Shown here piece by piece: positions 25,564 through 35,965 of a DNA stretch of 64,000 nucleotides. Each line of letters opens with the position of its first letter. Positions within the stretch are counted from its first letter, which is position 1. The position numbers and the translations under genes are program-made. The notes below the pieces were generated by a model, which saw only the letters and a program-made list of their open reading frames with translations, was not told the origin of the DNA and did not search any database. Source of the stretch: Bacillus sp. AFS055030 (GTDB taxonomy: Bacteria > Bacillota > Bacilli > Bacillales > Bacillaceae_G); assembly GCF_002574545.1 (NCBI RefSeq), contig NZ_NUGT01000021.1, forward strand, positions 1 through 64,000, given 5' to 3'.

Positions 25564-27111
25564 ATGGTTATACCTTACAAACATGAGCCATTTACTAACT
25601 TTGGCTTAGAGGAAAATCAAGAACAATACAAACAAGGATTAGCACTAGTTTCATCATATTTAGGTGAAAAATATCCACTAATCATTGGTGGAGAGCGTAT
25701 CTTTACAGAAGAACAAATCGTATCTGTAAATCCTTCAAATCACAAAGAAGTTATTGGTTCTGTATCTAAAGCAAGCCGTGAATTAGCTGAAAAAGCTATG
25801 CAAGTTGCTGATACAACTTTTAATACATGGAGAAAAGTTAAGCCTGAAGTTCGTGCTGACATCTTATTCCGTGCGGCTGCAATTATTCGTCGTCGTAAAC
25901 ACGAATTCTCAGCTTTATTAACGAAAGAAGCTGGTAAACCTTGGAATGAAGCTGATGCTGATACAGCTGAAGCAATTGATTTCTTAGAGTTCTATGCTCG
26001 TCAAATGTTACAATTAAAAGACGGAATTCCTGTTGAAAGCCGTCCTGGTGAATATAACCGTTTCAACTACATTCCATTAGGAGTTGGTGTTGTAATCTCT
26101 CCTTGGAACTTCCCATTTGCAATTATGGCTGGAACAACTGTAGCTGCTGTAGTAACAGGTAACACTGTACTATTAAAACCAGCAAGTACAACTCCAGTAG
26201 TTGCTTACAAATTCTTAGAAGTATTAGAAGAAGCTGGATTACCTGCTGGAGTAGTAAACTTCGTACCAGGTAGTGGTGCTGAAGTAGGAGATTACTTAGT
26301 TGATCACCCACGCACTCGTTTCATCAGCTTTACTGGTTCTAAAGAAGTAGGTATCCGTATTTATGAGCGCGCTGCAAAAGTTAACCCAGGTCAAATCTGG
26401 TTAAAACGTGTTATCGCTGAAATGGGCGGTAAAGACACAATCGTAGTTGATAAAGAAGCTGATTTAGAATTAGCTGCTAAATCAATCGTTACATCTGCAT
26501 TCGGATTCTCTGGTCAAAAATGTTCAGCATGTTCTCGTGCAGTAATTCACCAAGATGTGTATGATCAAGTTCTTGCTCGTGCAATCGAATTAACAAACGA
26601 ATTAACTGTAGGAAACCCAGAAGATCGTTCAACTTACATGGGTCCAGTTAATGACCAAGCTGCATTCAATAAAGTAATGAGCTACGTTCAAATCGGACGT
26701 GAAGAAGGCCGTGTAGTAACAGGTGGAGAAGGAGACGATTCTACTGGTTGGTTCATCAAACCAACAATCGTTGCTGACGTTGCTGAAGATTCTCGTTTAA
26801 TGAAAGAAGAAATCTTTGGACCAGTTGTAGCATTCTGCAAAGCTAATGACTTTGATCATGCTTTAGAAATTGCTAACAACACTGAATACGGTTTAACAGG
26901 TGCTGTTATCTCTAACAACCGTGCAAACATCGAAAAAGCACGTGAAGATTTCCACGCTGGTAACTTATACTTCAACCGTGGATGTACTGGTGCAATCGTT
27001 GGTTACCAACCATTTGGTGGATTCAACATGTCAGGTACTGACTCTAAAGCAGGTGGACCAGACTACCTAGTTCTTCACATGCAAGGTAAAACAACTTCAG
27101 AAATGCTTTAA
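25564..27111 (+). CDS. pruA: L-glutamate gamma-semialdehyde dehydrogenase (RocA/PruA)
   Basis: This NAD-dependent aldehyde dehydrogenase oxidises P5C/glutamate semialdehyde to glutamate in proline and arginine breakdown. The 515-residue protein closely follows B. subtilis RocA. It shows [11 protein letters not shown], the general-base Glu286 in IAEMGGKD, the nucleophile Cys320 in GQKCSACSR and the C-terminal [23 protein letters not shown] (partial) signature region. ATG 25564 follows AAAGGGGGAT at good spacing. Codon choice is more optimised than in neighbouring genes (GCT, GTA, AAC rich), which suggests high expression. It is monocistronic, with terminators on both sides. Confidence 0.96.
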   Translation: MVIPYKHEPFTNFGLEENQEQYKQGLALVSSYLGEKYPLIIGGERIFTEEQIVSVNPSNHKEVIGSVSKASRELAEKAMQVADTTFNTWRKVKPEVRADILFRAAAIIRRRKHEFSALLTKEAGKPWNEADADTAEAIDFLEFYARQMLQLKDGIPVESRPGEYNRFNYIPLGVGVVISPWNFPFAIMAGTTVAAVVTGNTVLLKPASTTPVVAYKFLEVLEEAGLPAGVVNFVPGSGAEVGDYLVDHPRTRFISFTGSKEVGIRIYERAAKVNPGQIWLKRVIAEMGGKDTIVVDKEADLELAAKSIVTSAFGFSGQKCSACSRAVIHQDVYDQVLARAIELTNELTVGNPEDRSTYMGPVNDQAAFNKVMSYVQIGREEGRVVTGGEGDDSTGWFIKPTIVADVAEDSRLMKEEIFGPVVAFCKANDFDHALEIANNTEYGLTGAVISNNRANIEKAREDFHAGNLYFNRGCTGAIVGYQPFGGFNMSGTDSKAGGPDYLVLHMQGKTTSEML

Positions 27112-27150
27112 TTAATAGAGTAAAGGTTTGTTTTAGACATCCTTTATATA

Positions 27151-27195
27151 GAAGAAACCCCACAGAGAATATTCATTCTTTGTGGGGTTTTCTTT
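27151..27195 (+). terminator. Terminator after pruA
   Basis: AAACCCCACA (27156-27165) pairs with TGTGGGGTTT (27181-27190), extended inward by AGAAT/ATTCT-type pairs, and T residues follow. Confidence 0.9.
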
Positions 27196-27344
27196 GTATT
27201 TATTTGCTATTATGATCAATTAAAAAAAGAGCGTATGAATTTTATGCTTTTCTTCTTATTTCACTACTTCACTATCTAAACCTTTCCTTATATTATTATG
27301 CTATAATTTTATCATAACGATTGAGAACAGAGAGAAGGGATACC

Positions 27345-27869
27345 ATGCAAATTTTACAGAGAATTATTCAATTAGTAGATTCAATACCATTAGGAACTCG
27401 TGATGATTGGGACTCTTATTTTTTAGGACAAGCATTTATAACTTCTCTTCGTTCAACTTGCGGAAGTAGAAGGGTAGGAGCAGTTATTGTTAGTGATAAT
27501 CGAATAATTGCTTCTGGGTATAATGGATATCCAAAAGGAGCTAAGCATTGTATTGATGGGGGGTGTCCTCGCTTTGCTGCTCGTCAAGAAGGTTTAATAG
27601 ATAGTGGTAAATACTCAGATCAGTATCCTTGTGATGCTTTCCATGCTGAAGAAAATGCAATTTATCAATTAGTACAATCCGGAATTCAAAAAACGAAAGG
27701 TGATAAATGGACAATCTATTGTACAACTGCACCGTGTCGAGCTTGTGCAAAAATGATAAATGGAGCGGGGATTACTAGAGTTGTCTATAATGTAGGCTAT
27801 CCGGATGATTATTCAATTGAGTATTTTAAAAAATATGGAATTGAACTGACAAGAATCCCTGCCGAATAA
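27345..27869 (+). CDS. dCMP-deaminase family protein (ComEB-like)
   Basis: This 174-residue zinc-dependent deaminase has the HAEENAI motif with the zinc His and catalytic Glu, and PCRACAKMI with the two zinc cysteines. The upstream SRRVGAVIVSDNRIIASGYNG and GGCPRFAARQEG segments are typical of deoxycytidylate deaminases, which make dUMP for thymidylate synthesis. ATG 27345 follows AGAAGGGAT; the frame is open to an earlier TTG that has no ribosome binding site. A TATAAT box at 27302-27307 may be its -10, but no good -35 was seen. It could also be a paralogue acting on a related nucleotide. Confidence 0.85.
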   Translation: MQILQRIIQLVDSIPLGTRDDWDSYFLGQAFITSLRSTCGSRRVGAVIVSDNRIIASGYNGYPKGAKHCIDGGCPRFAARQEGLIDSGKYSDQYPCDAFHAEENAIYQLVQSGIQKTKGDKWTIYCTTAPCRACAKMINGAGITRVVYNVGYPDDYSIEYFKKYGIELTRIPAE

Positions 27870-27918
27870 ATTTTAGTCCAAATTTAAACAAACGTTTGAT
27901 TATATGTAGGAATGTGTG

Positions 27919-28049
27919 TACAGACTGTTTGAAAGCGAATGTCTTTCGAGGTTCATTTAATCTAATAAAAGCGAAGTTATCCTATACGATCATTTAGCTT
28001 CAATTAGGTGAAGTAACGAAGAAAGAGACCGTTTGGCGGACAGTCTGTA
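27919..28049 (+). ncRNA. Possible structured RNA element upstream of gatCAB
   Basis: TACAGACTGT (27919-27928) and ACAGTCTGTA (28040-28049) form a perfect 10-bp closing stem. Inside are at least two further hairpins, GAAAG/CTTTC (27931-27946 region) and CTTCA/TGAAG (27999-28014 region). That is a multibranched layout of about 130 nt. No known riboswitch, T-box or 6S pattern was recognised, and no U tract follows. It may be a leader, an independent small RNA or chance. A possible promoter for gatC lies after it, so it may not be part of the gat transcript. Confidence 0.35.
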
Positions 28050-28077
28050 ATTATTTTACTTGTATTTAAGTGGAATG

Positions 28078-28107
28078 TTGCCCGACACATGGGAAATTTG
28101 GTATTAT
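28078..28107 (+). promoter_or_regulatory. Possible sigma-A promoter for gatCAB
   Basis: TTGCCC (28078-28083) and TATTAT (28102-28107) are 18 bases apart, about 45 bases before gatC. The -35 is weak at its 3' half. Confidence 0.4.
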
Positions 28108-28150
28108 CAGTATATTGTATGTTGTGCGAATAATATGGAGGTGCAAATAA

Positions 28151-28441
28151 ATGTCAAAGATTACAATGGAGCAAGTTAAGCACGTTGCTCATTTAGCGCG
28201 TTTAGCGGTTACTGAGGAAGAAGCTGAGAAGTTTTCTAAACAGCTTGGAGCAATTTTAGATTTTGCTGAGCAGTTAGGTGAACTTGATACAACAAATGTA
28301 AAACCAACTACACATGTCCTAAAAATGCGTAATGTATTACGTAAAGATGAGCCAGGTAAAGGTTTACCAATAGAAGAGGTACTGAAGAATGCACCAGACC
28401 ACAAAGATGGACAAGTTAAAGTACCGTCAATATTGGATTAA
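28151..28441 (+). CDS. gatC: Asp/Glu-tRNA amidotransferase subunit C
   Basis: GatC is the 96-residue belt subunit of the GatCAB complex, which converts Glu-tRNA(Gln) (and Asp-tRNA(Asn)) to the amidated form. It shows [20 protein letters not shown] at the start and the usual [12 protein letters not shown] and LRKDEPG segments. ATG 28151 follows GGAGG. It is the first gene of the gatCAB operon, 14 bases before the gatA start. Confidence 0.96.
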   Translation: MSKITMEQVKHVAHLARLAVTEEEAEKFSKQLGAILDFAEQLGELDTTNVKPTTHVLKMRNVLRKDEPGKGLPIEEVLKNAPDHKDGQVKVPSILD

Positions 28442-28455
28442 GGGGGGAAATGAGA

Positions 28456-29910
28456 GTGTCATTATTTGAATATACAGTTTCAGAATTACATAGCAAATTA
28501 AAATCAAAAGAGATTAAAGTAGAAGAATTAGTAAATGAATCTTATGAGCGAATCGCAGCAGTTGATGGTGAAGTAAAATCATTTTTAACTTTAAATGAAG
28601 AGCAAGCACGCCTTCAAGCAAAAGCACTTGATGAAAAGCCTTGGGATGAGTCCCGTGGAATTCTTTCTGGTATGCCTATTGGTGTAAAAGATAATATCGT
28701 TACAAAGGGTCTTCGAACTACTTGTGCGAGTAAAATTCTTGAGAACTTCAATCCAATATACGATGCGACAGTTGTAACGAAATTAGCACAAGCTGAAAGC
28801 ATTACGATCGGAAAATTAAATATGGATGAATTTGCAATGGGTTCATCTAATGAAAATTCTGCGTTCGGTGGTACTCGTAATCCTTGGAATACGGAATACG
28901 TACCAGGCGGAAGTAGCGGTGGGTCTGCAGCTTCAGTTGCTGCTGGAGAGGTATTATTCTCTTTAGGCTCTGATACAGGTGGATCAATCCGTCAACCAGC
29001 TTCATTTTGTGGAGTTGTTGGTTTAAAACCTACATATGGTCGTGTATCTCGTTCTGGTTTAGTAGCATTCGCTTCTTCTTTAGATCAAATTGGCCCAATT
29101 ACTAGAAATGTAGAAGATAATGCTTTGTTATTACAAGCAATTTCAGGATTAGATGCAAATGACTCAACTTCAGCAAATGTAGAAGTCCCTTCATTCGCTA
29201 AGGCGTTAACAGGTGATGTAAAAGGTCTTCGTATCGCTGTACCGAAAGAATATTTAGGTGAAGGCGTTGGAGAAGAAGCTCGTGCATCTGTTATGGCTGC
29301 TTTAAATTTATTAGAAAGCTTAGGTGCTACATGGGAAGAGGTTTCATTACCACATTCTAAATATGCATTAGCGACATATTATTTAATTTCTTCATCTGAA
29401 GCATCTGCTAACTTAGCTCGTTTCGATGGTATTCGTTACGGTCATCGTGCAGCTGATGTAGAAAACTTAATTGATCTTTATAAGAAAACAAGAGCTGAAG
29501 GCTTCGGAGACGAAGTAAAACGTCGTATCATGTTAGGTACTTATGCATTAAGTTCTGGTTACTATGATGCTTACTATAAAAAAGCTCAACAAGTTCGTAC
29601 TTTAATAAAAGAAGATTTCGAGAAAGTATTTGAAAACTATGATGTTATTATTGGCCCAACTACACCAACTCCTGCATTTAAAGTAGGCGAAAAAGTAAGT
29701 GACCCAATGACAATGTACGCAAATGATATTTTAACGATTCCTATTAACTTAGCGGGTGTACCTGCGATTTCTGTTCCTTGTGGTTTCCATAATGGTCTTC
29801 CATTAGGATTACAAATTATCGGTAAACATTTTGATGAGTCTACAATTTACAGAGTTGCCCATGCATACGAGCAAGCAACTGACTTTACAAAACAAAGACC
29901 ACAACTATAA
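28456..29910 (+). CDS. gatA: Glutamyl-tRNA(Gln) amidotransferase subunit A
   Basis: GatA is the amidase subunit that hydrolyses glutamine for GatB. The 484-residue protein has the amidase-signature Ser-cisSer-Lys parts: GVKDNIV with Lys, [10 protein letters not shown] and [17 protein letters not shown] choose GTG 28456, eight bases from the GGGGGG site at 28442-28447. The in-frame ATG at 28450 is only two bases from that site. The resulting N-terminus, (M)SLFEYT, matches the family pattern MSLF. Confidence 0.96.
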   Translation: MSLFEYTVSELHSKLKSKEIKVEELVNESYERIAAVDGEVKSFLTLNEEQARLQAKALDEKPWDESRGILSGMPIGVKDNIVTKGLRTTCASKILENFNPIYDATVVTKLAQAESITIGKLNMDEFAMGSSNENSAFGGTRNPWNTEYVPGGSSGGSAASVAAGEVLFSLGSDTGGSIRQPASFCGVVGLKPTYGRVSRSGLVAFASSLDQIGPITRNVEDNALLLQAISGLDANDSTSANVEVPSFAKALTGDVKGLRIAVPKEYLGEGVGEEARASVMAALNLLESLGATWEEVSLPHSKYALATYYLISSSEASANLARFDGIRYGHRAADVENLIDLYKKTRAEGFGDEVKRRIMLGTYALSSGYYDAYYKKAQQVRTLIKEDFEKVFENYDVIIGPTTPTPAFKVGEKVSDPMTMYANDILTIPINLAGVPAISVPCGFHNGLPLGLQIIGKHFDESTIYRVAHAYEQATDFTKQRPQL

Positions 29911-29925
29911 GGAGGCGCGGGAAAG

Positions 29926-31356
29926 ATGAATTTTGAAACGATAATCGGTTTAGAAGTACACGTAGAATTAAAAACAAAATCAAAAATCTTCTCACCAAGC
30001 CCTAATGCGTTTGGTGCAGAACCAAATACAAACACTGGTGTAATTGATTTAGGTTATCCAGGTGTGTTACCAGTATTAAATGAAGAAGCTGTAAACTTTG
30101 GTATGAAGGCAGCAATGGCATTAAATTGTGAAATTGCAACTGAAACAAAGTTTGACCGTAAAAACTACTTCTATCCTGATAATCCAAAAGCTTACCAAAT
30201 CTCTCAATTTGATAAGCCGATTGGTGAAAATGGATGGATTGAAATAGAAGTTGGTGGCAAAAAGAAACGAATCGGTATTACTCGCGTTCATTTAGAAGAG
30301 GATGCTGGAAAGTTAAATCATACAGATGAAGGATATTCATTAGTAGACTTTAACCGTCAAGGAACTCCATTAATTGAGATCGTTTCTGAACCGGATATGA
30401 GAACTCCTGAAGAAGCTTATGCATATTTAGAAAAACTTAAGTCAATTATTCAATTCAGTGGCGTATCTGATGTAAAAATGGAAGAAGGATCACTTCGTTG
30501 TGATGCTAATATTTCATTACGTCCATTTGGACAAGAGGAATTCGGTACAAAAGCCGAATTAAAGAACTTAAACTCATTTGCTTTCGTTCAAAAAGGGCTA
30601 GAGCACGAGCAAGTTCGCCAAGAAAAAGTATTATTATCTGGTGGAGTAATCCAACAAGAAACACGTCGTTACGATGAAGCTACAAAGACTACAATCTTAA
30701 TGCGTGTTAAAGAAGGATCGGATGATTACCGTTACTTCCCAGAACCAGACTTAGTTGAACTTTACATTGATGATGAGTGGAAAGAACGTGTTCGTAAAAG
30801 TATTCCAGAGCTTCCAGATGCTCGTCAAAAACGCTATGTAGAGCAATTAGGTTTACCAGCATACGATGCAATGGTATTAACTTTAACAAAAGAAATGTCT
30901 GATTTCTTCGATGAAACAGTAAATAATGGTGCAGATGCAAAATTAGCATCTAACTGGTTAATGGGTGAAGTTTCTGCATACTTAAATAAATCACAAAAAG
31001 AACTGCATGAAGTTGCTTTAACGCCTGAGAACTTATCTAGTATGCTTAAATTAATAACAGACGGTACAATCTCTTCTAAGATTGCGAAAAAAGTATTCAT
31101 TGAATTAATCGAAAACGGCGGAGACGCAAATGAAATTGTAAAAGCAAAAGGTTTAGTACAATTATCTGATGAAGGCGCTCTTCGTAAAATCGTTATCGAA
31201 ACACTTGATGCGAACCCGCAATCAATTGAAGACTTTAAAAATGGTAAGGACCGAGCTATTGGTTTCCTTGTTGGTCAAATGATGAAAGCGACTAAAGGCC
31301 AAGCAAATCCACCACTATTAAATAAGATCTTAATGGAAGAAATTCAAAAAAGATAA
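29926..31356 (+). CDS. gatB: Glutamyl-tRNA(Gln) amidotransferase subunit B
   Basis: GatB binds the misacylated tRNA, activates its side chain with ATP and transfers ammonia from GatA. The 476-residue protein begins [20 protein letters not shown] and has [40 protein letters not shown] and the C-terminal YqeY-like tail ending in [12 protein letters not shown]. An AAGGAGGC site lies a few bases before ATG 29926. It is the last gene of the operon, followed by a strong terminator. Confidence 0.97.
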   Translation: MNFETIIGLEVHVELKTKSKIFSPSPNAFGAEPNTNTGVIDLGYPGVLPVLNEEAVNFGMKAAMALNCEIATETKFDRKNYFYPDNPKAYQISQFDKPIGENGWIEIEVGGKKKRIGITRVHLEEDAGKLNHTDEGYSLVDFNRQGTPLIEIVSEPDMRTPEEAYAYLEKLKSIIQFSGVSDVKMEEGSLRCDANISLRPFGQEEFGTKAELKNLNSFAFVQKGLEHEQVRQEKVLLSGGVIQQETRRYDEATKTTILMRVKEGSDDYRYFPEPDLVELYIDDEWKERVRKSIPELPDARQKRYVEQLGLPAYDAMVLTLTKEMSDFFDETVNNGADAKLASNWLMGEVSAYLNKSQKELHEVALTPENLSSMLKLITDGTISSKIAKKVFIELIENGGDANEIVKAKGLVQLSDEGALRKIVIETLDANPQSIEDFKNGKDRAIGFLVGQMMKATKGQANPPLLNKILMEEIQKR

Positions 31357-31366
31357 GATTTTCAAT

Positions 31367-31402
31367 AAAAAAACTACGAACTATAAAGCTCGTAGTTTTT
31401 TT
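31367..31402. terminator. Bidirectional terminator between gatB and the transporter remnant
   Basis: AAACTACGA (31371-31379) pairs with TCGTAGTTT (31390-31398). T runs lie on both strands, so it can stop transcription of gatB and of the minus-strand gene. Confidence 0.9.
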
Positions 31403-31415
31403 GTACTGTTTGAGA

Positions 31416-31883
31416 TTAAAATGACTCAATAATATGGTTGGCTTGCTGGTGCATACAAAAAGAAATCCACTTTACCGTTGGGTCGTTATATAATCCTGAT
31501 ATATGTATTAATAAAGAAAAAAATCCAGCACCTAGTATATTTCCAATGTAAGTAATAAGCCACAAATTTAATACCTCTAGCCAATTCATTTTTCCTCTAA
31601 CGGCAATATAGGCAAAATAAAATATGTTACCTATAAATAAGTCAGCACCACCGTATGCAATTAGAAGAATGGCGACAGTGATTGTTATTACAGCCATCGG
31701 GTAAGCAAAAGGTGTATACGCGGCATGAAAGAAATTACTTGATTTAAATGCCACTATAACTCCGAAGCCTATAAACATACTAGCCATTATAGCTCTTAAT
31801 AAAAAACGCAAAACACTATCTCGATAAATCTTTAACTTTTTTAGAGCAAAATACTCTACATTCACGAACGGTTTGTTTCCCAT
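31416..31883 (-). pseudogene. Formate/nitrite transporter family protein, 3'-truncated
   Basis: The frame encodes 155 residues beginning MGNKPFVNVEYFALKKLKIYR. It matches the first half of FNT-family channels: a membrane segment with RAIMASMFIGFGVIVAFK, a second hydrophobic stretch, then a GGADLFIGN motif and WLITYIGNILGAGFF. FNT proteins normally have about 260-280 residues and six helices; here the last two to three helices are missing. Only about 13 bases separate the stop from a bidirectional terminator and about 60 from gatB, so there is no room for the lost 3' part, and deletion is more likely than a frameshift. The start ATG 31883 has AAGGA upstream at a long spacing. It could be a shortened but expressed protein; I favour a decayed gene. 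Confidence 0.65.
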
Positions 31884-32157
31884 CTCATTATCAATCCTTA
31901 ATTCTACTTTAATGTATTTATCATCAATATGTACTATAATGATTAAGTTGTTCAAAACCATTGAAAAATATAGCTAAGAAACGAATGTAATATAAATTTA
32001 ATATAATATAATATTACTTTTCAATCTCGGTTTTCTGGGTTTGAACATGCTTTAGATAGGTAAAAATAGATAAGTAAATGGAAAAAGTTTACTATAAAAA
32101 CTTTTTAGGTTAGGATATAAGTTAGAGAACTTAAATAAATAAGTAGGATGGTTAATG

Positions 32158-33039
32158 ATGAAACGTGCTAGAATAATCTACAACCCTACTTCTGGTCGCG
32201 AAATTTTCAAGAAAAAGCTTCCCGATGTTTTGGAATTGTTCGAGCAAGCGGGCTATGAAACTTCTTGTCATGCAACAACCGGTGCAGGAGATGCGACAAT
32301 CGCAGCAAGAGAAGCATGTGAACGAAAATTTGATTTAGTTGTAGCTTGCGGTGGAGATGGAACACTTAATGAAGTCATTAGTGGTTTGGCAGAACAAGAA
32401 TATCGACCAAAGTTAGGATTAATCCCAGTAGGGACAACAAATGATTTTGCTAGAGCAATCGGTGTGAATGTTTCAATTATGGAAGCAGCTGAAGTCATAA
32501 CAAATGGGCAAACTGTCCCCCTTGATATTGGAAGAGTTGATGATAAATATTTTGTAAATATTTTGGCTGCCGGTAAAATTACTGAATTAACATATGAAGT
32601 ACCTAGTAAACTAAAAACAATGTTAGGACAGCTTGCGTATTATTTAAAAGGTATTGAAATGTTACCAAGAGTTAAGCCTACACGATTAAAAATTGAGTAT
32701 GACGGAAAAATATTTGATGAAGAAGCATTTTTGTTCTTATTATCGAATACAAACTCTGTTGGTGGTTTTGAAAAAATTGCACCCGAGGCAAGCATTAATG
32801 ATGGACAATTTGACTTATTAGTATTAAAGAAATCAAATATAGCTGAAATCATTAAAGTATGTGCTCAGCTATTAAGAGGTCAGCATGTACAAAATGAACA
32901 TGTTCTTTATACTAGAGCAAGCCATTTGAAAATTATGTCTGATGAAAAACTACTATTAAATATTGATGGTGAGTATGGTGGAGAAACACCATGTACAGTC
33001 GATATGCTTTACAATCACCTAGAAATCTTTGTACCATAA
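32158..33039 (+). CDS. dgkB: Diacylglycerol kinase DgkB
   Basis: DgkB is the soluble lipid kinase that turns diacylglycerol, left over from lipoteichoic acid synthesis, back into phosphatidic acid. The 293-residue protein starts MKRARIIYNPTSGREIFKK and has the kinase glycine-rich motif CGGDGTLNEVISG, PVGTTNDFARA, LGQLAYYLKG and NSVGGFEKIAP, nearly as in B. subtilis YerQ. Two adjacent ATG codons (32155, 32158) follow AGGATGG; I take the second, matching the family N-terminus. A weak terminator follows. Confidence 0.95.
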   Translation: MKRARIIYNPTSGREIFKKKLPDVLELFEQAGYETSCHATTGAGDATIAAREACERKFDLVVACGGDGTLNEVISGLAEQEYRPKLGLIPVGTTNDFARAIGVNVSIMEAAEVITNGQTVPLDIGRVDDKYFVNILAAGKITELTYEVPSKLKTMLGQLAYYLKGIEMLPRVKPTRLKIEYDGKIFDEEAFLFLLSNTNSVGGFEKIAPEASINDGQFDLLVLKKSNIAEIIKVCAQLLRGQHVQNEHVLYTRASHLKIMSDEKLLLNIDGEYGGETPCTVDMLYNHLEIFVP

Positions 33040-33068
33040 TAAGTGAAATAGTAGTAAATACTAGAAAA

Positions 33069-33103
33069 AGTAACCACGGTAGTTAACGTGGTTATTTATT
33101 TTG
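33069..33103 (+). terminator. Terminator after dgkB
   Basis: TAACCACG (33071-33078) pairs with CGTGGTTA (33087-33094), followed by an imperfect T-rich tract. Confidence 0.75.
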
Positions 33104-33148
33104 TATAATGAAATGGTTTAATAAAAGGTTGAAAGGTAGGTAAGGGAC

Positions 33149-34531
33149 TTGTCGAAAAGAGTATTACCTGTAGAAAAGAATCAATTTATAGATGTTGAAT
33201 TTATCGATTTAACTCATGAGGGACATGGAGTTGCAAAGGTAGATGGATATCCGATCTTTGTACCAAATGCACTTCCAGGTGAAAAGGCACAAATTAAGGT
33301 GCTAAAAACAAGCAAAGGCTTTGGTTTCGGTAAAATTATCGAATTCCAAAAAGAAAGTGATGTTCGAGTAGAACCAATCTGTTCGATTTACAATCAGTGT
33401 GGAGGCTGTCAAACTCAACATATGAGCTATGAAGGCCAGCTTGAAGCAAAACATAAACAAGTTGTAGAAGTTGTAAAACGAATTGGGAAACTTGATGATG
33501 TAATAATCCATCCGGTATTAGGAATGGAAAATCCATGGAGTTACCGTAACAAAGCACAAGTTCCAGTAGGAGAACTTGAAGGTGGACTAGTAGTTGGTTT
33601 CTATCAAAAAAGAAGCCATGAAATTATTCCAATGAATGAATGCTACATTCAAGGAAAAGAAAATGATGAAATGATACAAGCTGTTAAAGATCTTTGTGAT
33701 GAATTAAAAATAGAGCCATACGATGAAATTAACCATAAAGGTCAGTTACGTCATATCATGGCACGTTACGGATACTATACAAATGAATCAATGTTAGTTC
33801 TTGTTACTAATAAAGTAAACTTTGCTCAAAAAGATGAATTAATAGCTAGAATTGTTAAGAAATATCCGACAATTACGAGCATTATTCAAAACGTAAATAA
33901 TGAAAAAACAAATGTGATTCTTGGAAATCAAACAATTGTATTATACGGAAGTGAAACAATCAAAGATAAAATTGGAAATATTACTTTCGAAATTTCAGCA
34001 CGATCATTTTATCAAGTAAATCCTACACAAACTAAGGTTTTATATGATAAAACACTCGAGTATACAGACTTAAACGGTAGTGAAACCGTTATAGATGCAT
34101 ATTGTGGAATCGGATCAATATCTTTATTTTTAGCACAAAAGGCTAAAAAGGTTTATGGTGTAGAAATTGTACCTGAAGCCATTGAAGATGCGAAACGAAA
34201 TGCAATGATTAATGAAATGACAAATGTTGAATTTGAAGTAGGGAAAGCTGAAGAGGTTATTCCTAATTGGTACAAGCAAGGAATTACAGCTGATGTATTA
34301 GTAGTAGACCCTCCAAGAAAGGGTTGTGACGAGGCTTTATTAAATACAATCATTGATATGAAGCCAAGCAAAGTAGTTTATGTTTCATGTAATCCTGCTA
34401 CATTAGCAAGAGACTTAAGAGTTCTTGAAGACGGCGGATATAAAACAGTAGAAATACAGCCGGTAGATATGTTCCCACATACAAATCACGTTGAAGCTGT
34501 CGCGAAATTAGTACTTAAGGAAGGGAATTAA
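33149..34531 (+). CDS. rlmCD: 23S rRNA (uracil-C5)-methyltransferase RlmCD
   Basis: The enzyme methylates 23S rRNA uridines (747 and 1939 in E. coli numbering) using SAM. The 460-residue protein has an N-terminal TRAM domain ([18 protein letters not shown]) and a 4Fe-4S cluster set of Cys78, Cys84, Cys87 and Cys165. It also has the SAM-binding [28 protein letters not shown] and the catalytic nucleophile Cys414 in [13 protein letters not shown]. The start is TTG 33149, about eight bases after AAAGGTAGG. The gene follows dgkB as in B. subtilis and B. cereus. Confidence 0.95.
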   Translation: MSKRVLPVEKNQFIDVEFIDLTHEGHGVAKVDGYPIFVPNALPGEKAQIKVLKTSKGFGFGKIIEFQKESDVRVEPICSIYNQCGGCQTQHMSYEGQLEAKHKQVVEVVKRIGKLDDVIIHPVLGMENPWSYRNKAQVPVGELEGGLVVGFYQKRSHEIIPMNECYIQGKENDEMIQAVKDLCDELKIEPYDEINHKGQLRHIMARYGYYTNESMLVLVTNKVNFAQKDELIARIVKKYPTITSIIQNVNNEKTNVILGNQTIVLYGSETIKDKIGNITFEISARSFYQVNPTQTKVLYDKTLEYTDLNGSETVIDAYCGIGSISLFLAQKAKKVYGVEIVPEAIEDAKRNAMINEMTNVEFEVGKAEEVIPNWYKQGITADVLVVDPPRKGCDEALLNTIIDMKPSKVVYVSCNPATLARDLRVLEDGGYKTVEIQPVDMFPHTNHVEAVAKLVLKEGN

Positions 34532-34537
34532 TTTTCA

Positions 34538-34555
34538 TTACTAAGACTTTTAGTA
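34538..34555 (+). terminator. Weak hairpin after rlmCD
   Basis: TTACTAA (34538-34544) pairs with TTAGTAA (34549-34555). The stem is short and no U tract follows, so termination here is doubtful. Confidence 0.3.
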
Positions 34556-34601
34556 ACTTGAACAGTAGAATGCTGTTGGCCGGAGATAATAATTTTAATT
34601 T

Positions 34602-34631
34602 TGGGCTAAAAGGTTTGAATTTTTTAGCCCA
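34602..34631 (+). other. 10-bp perfect hairpin just before the dus ribosome binding site
   Basis: TGGGCTAAAA (34602-34611) and TTTTAGCCCA (34622-34631) are exact complements with a 10-nt loop. The GAGAGGA site of the next gene starts at 34633, directly after the stem. There is no U tract after it. It could influence translation or stabilise the 5' end. Confidence 0.5.
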
Positions 34632-34653
34632 TTGAGAGGATTTGAATTTAAAT

Positions 34654-35637
34654 ATGGCAGATAATTTTTGGCGTGATTTACCACGACCATTTTTTGTACT
34701 TGCACCGATGGAAGATGTGACAGACGTTGTTTTTCGCCATGTGGTGAGTAAAGCGGGTAGACCGGATGTATTTTTCACAGAGTTTACAAATTCCGATAGC
34801 TATTGTCATCCAGAGGGCATGAAAAGTGTGCGTGGCCGTTTGATTTTTACAGAAGATGAACAGCCAATAGTGGCACATATTTGGGGGGATAATCCTGAAT
34901 ATTTCCGTCAAATGAGTATTGGCATGGCAGAACTAGGATTTAAGGGAATCGATATTAATATGGGTTGCCCTGTACCGAATGTGGCATCAAGAGGGAAAGG
35001 GAGTGGACTTATTCTGCGCCCTGACGTTGCTGCAGAACTAATTCAAGCTGCAAAAGCAGGTGGACTTCCTGTTAGCGTGAAAACGCGACTCGGTTTTAAG
35101 GAGGTAAATGAGTGGGAGGAATGGTTAACGCATATTTTTAAACAAGATATTGCCAATCTTTCTATTCATTTACGTACAAGAGAAGAAATGAGTCAAGTAG
35201 ATGCACATTGGGAGCTAATTCCGGAAATTAAAAAATTACGTGACCGCATCGCACCGAATACGCTTCTAACAATTAATGGAGACATTCCTGATCGTCAAGT
35301 TGGCCTACAGCTTGCCGAAAAATATGGTATTGATGGTGTTATGATCGGCCGAGGCATTTTTAAAAATCCTTTTGCTTTTGAAAAAGAGCCAAAAGAGCAT
35401 AGTAGTAAAGAACAACTCGATCTTTTAAGACTACATCTTGATCTTCAAGATCAATATGCTGATGTATTGCCACGTTCAATCACAGGGCTTCATCGCTTTT
35501 TCAAAATTTATGTCAAAGGATTCCGCGGAGCTGGTGAACTAAGAAATCAATTGATGAACACGAAATCAACAGATGATGTACGTGTAATGCTTGATAACTT
35601 TGAGTCAAAGAATCTTGATGGAATCGCTGAATTGTAA
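34654..35637 (+). CDS. tRNA-dihydrouridine synthase
   Basis: This flavoenzyme reduces uridines to dihydrouridine in tRNA. The 327-residue TIM-barrel protein has the FMN site [15 protein letters not shown], the catalytic-cysteine region [20 protein letters not shown], the SVKTRLGF block and the phosphate-binding end [16 protein letters not shown]. The tail differs from DusB of the nusB type and resembles a B. cereus-group paralogue, so I give no symbol. Start choice is uncertain: ATG 34654 fits family N-termini but is 14 bases from GAGAGGA, while an in-frame TTG at 34642 is too close to it. Confidence 0.9.
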   Translation: MADNFWRDLPRPFFVLAPMEDVTDVVFRHVVSKAGRPDVFFTEFTNSDSYCHPEGMKSVRGRLIFTEDEQPIVAHIWGDNPEYFRQMSIGMAELGFKGIDINMGCPVPNVASRGKGSGLILRPDVAAELIQAAKAGGLPVSVKTRLGFKEVNEWEEWLTHIFKQDIANLSIHLRTREEMSQVDAHWELIPEIKKLRDRIAPNTLLTINGDIPDRQVGLQLAEKYGIDGVMIGRGIFKNPFAFEKEPKEHSSKEQLDLLRLHLDLQDQYADVLPRSITGLHRFFKIYVKGFRGAGELRNQLMNTKSTDDVRVMLDNFESKNLDGIAEL

Positions 35638-35687
35638 ACGTGACATCCGTTGTGTTGTCAATGATTATCCGTACATGTAAAGATGTT

Positions 35688-35746
35688 AAAAAAGTACTCT
35701 CTAGAGTAGACTCTTTAAAAGTCTAGCTATAGGGTACTTTTTTTAT
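35688..35746 (+). terminator. Terminator after the dihydrouridine synthase gene
   Basis: AAAAAAGTAC with GTACTTTTTTT forms the outer stem (starting at 35688), a TAGAC/GTCTA inner stem closes the loop, and seven T residues follow. Confidence 0.9.
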
Positions 35747-35965
35747 TATACAATCCTCAATCTTTTAGCTTGAATTTAGTTGTTCTTATTGAATAAGTGG
35801 TTTTTTTCCTTTACATGAAGAAAATATCCACCTAGTAAATGAGAAATGTTTACTTTACAATTAATGCAACTATAGATAATGAACATTTTTTAAATTGAGA
35901 AACGTTAAATAGAATGAATCGATAACTTAACATACGAAATCAACGAAAGGGAGGATAAACACATA

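Noticed and set aside
27889-27898. CAAACGTTTG palindrome after the dCMP-deaminase gene
   Set aside because: Ten bases of palindrome alone are common by chance; no second copy or regulator link was seen.
28189-28404. Minus-strand frame across gatC and similar long frames opposite purB, pruA, gatA and dgkB
   Set aside because: They lie wholly inside well-identified genes, lack ribosome binding sites and have low-complexity compositions typical of antisense shadows.
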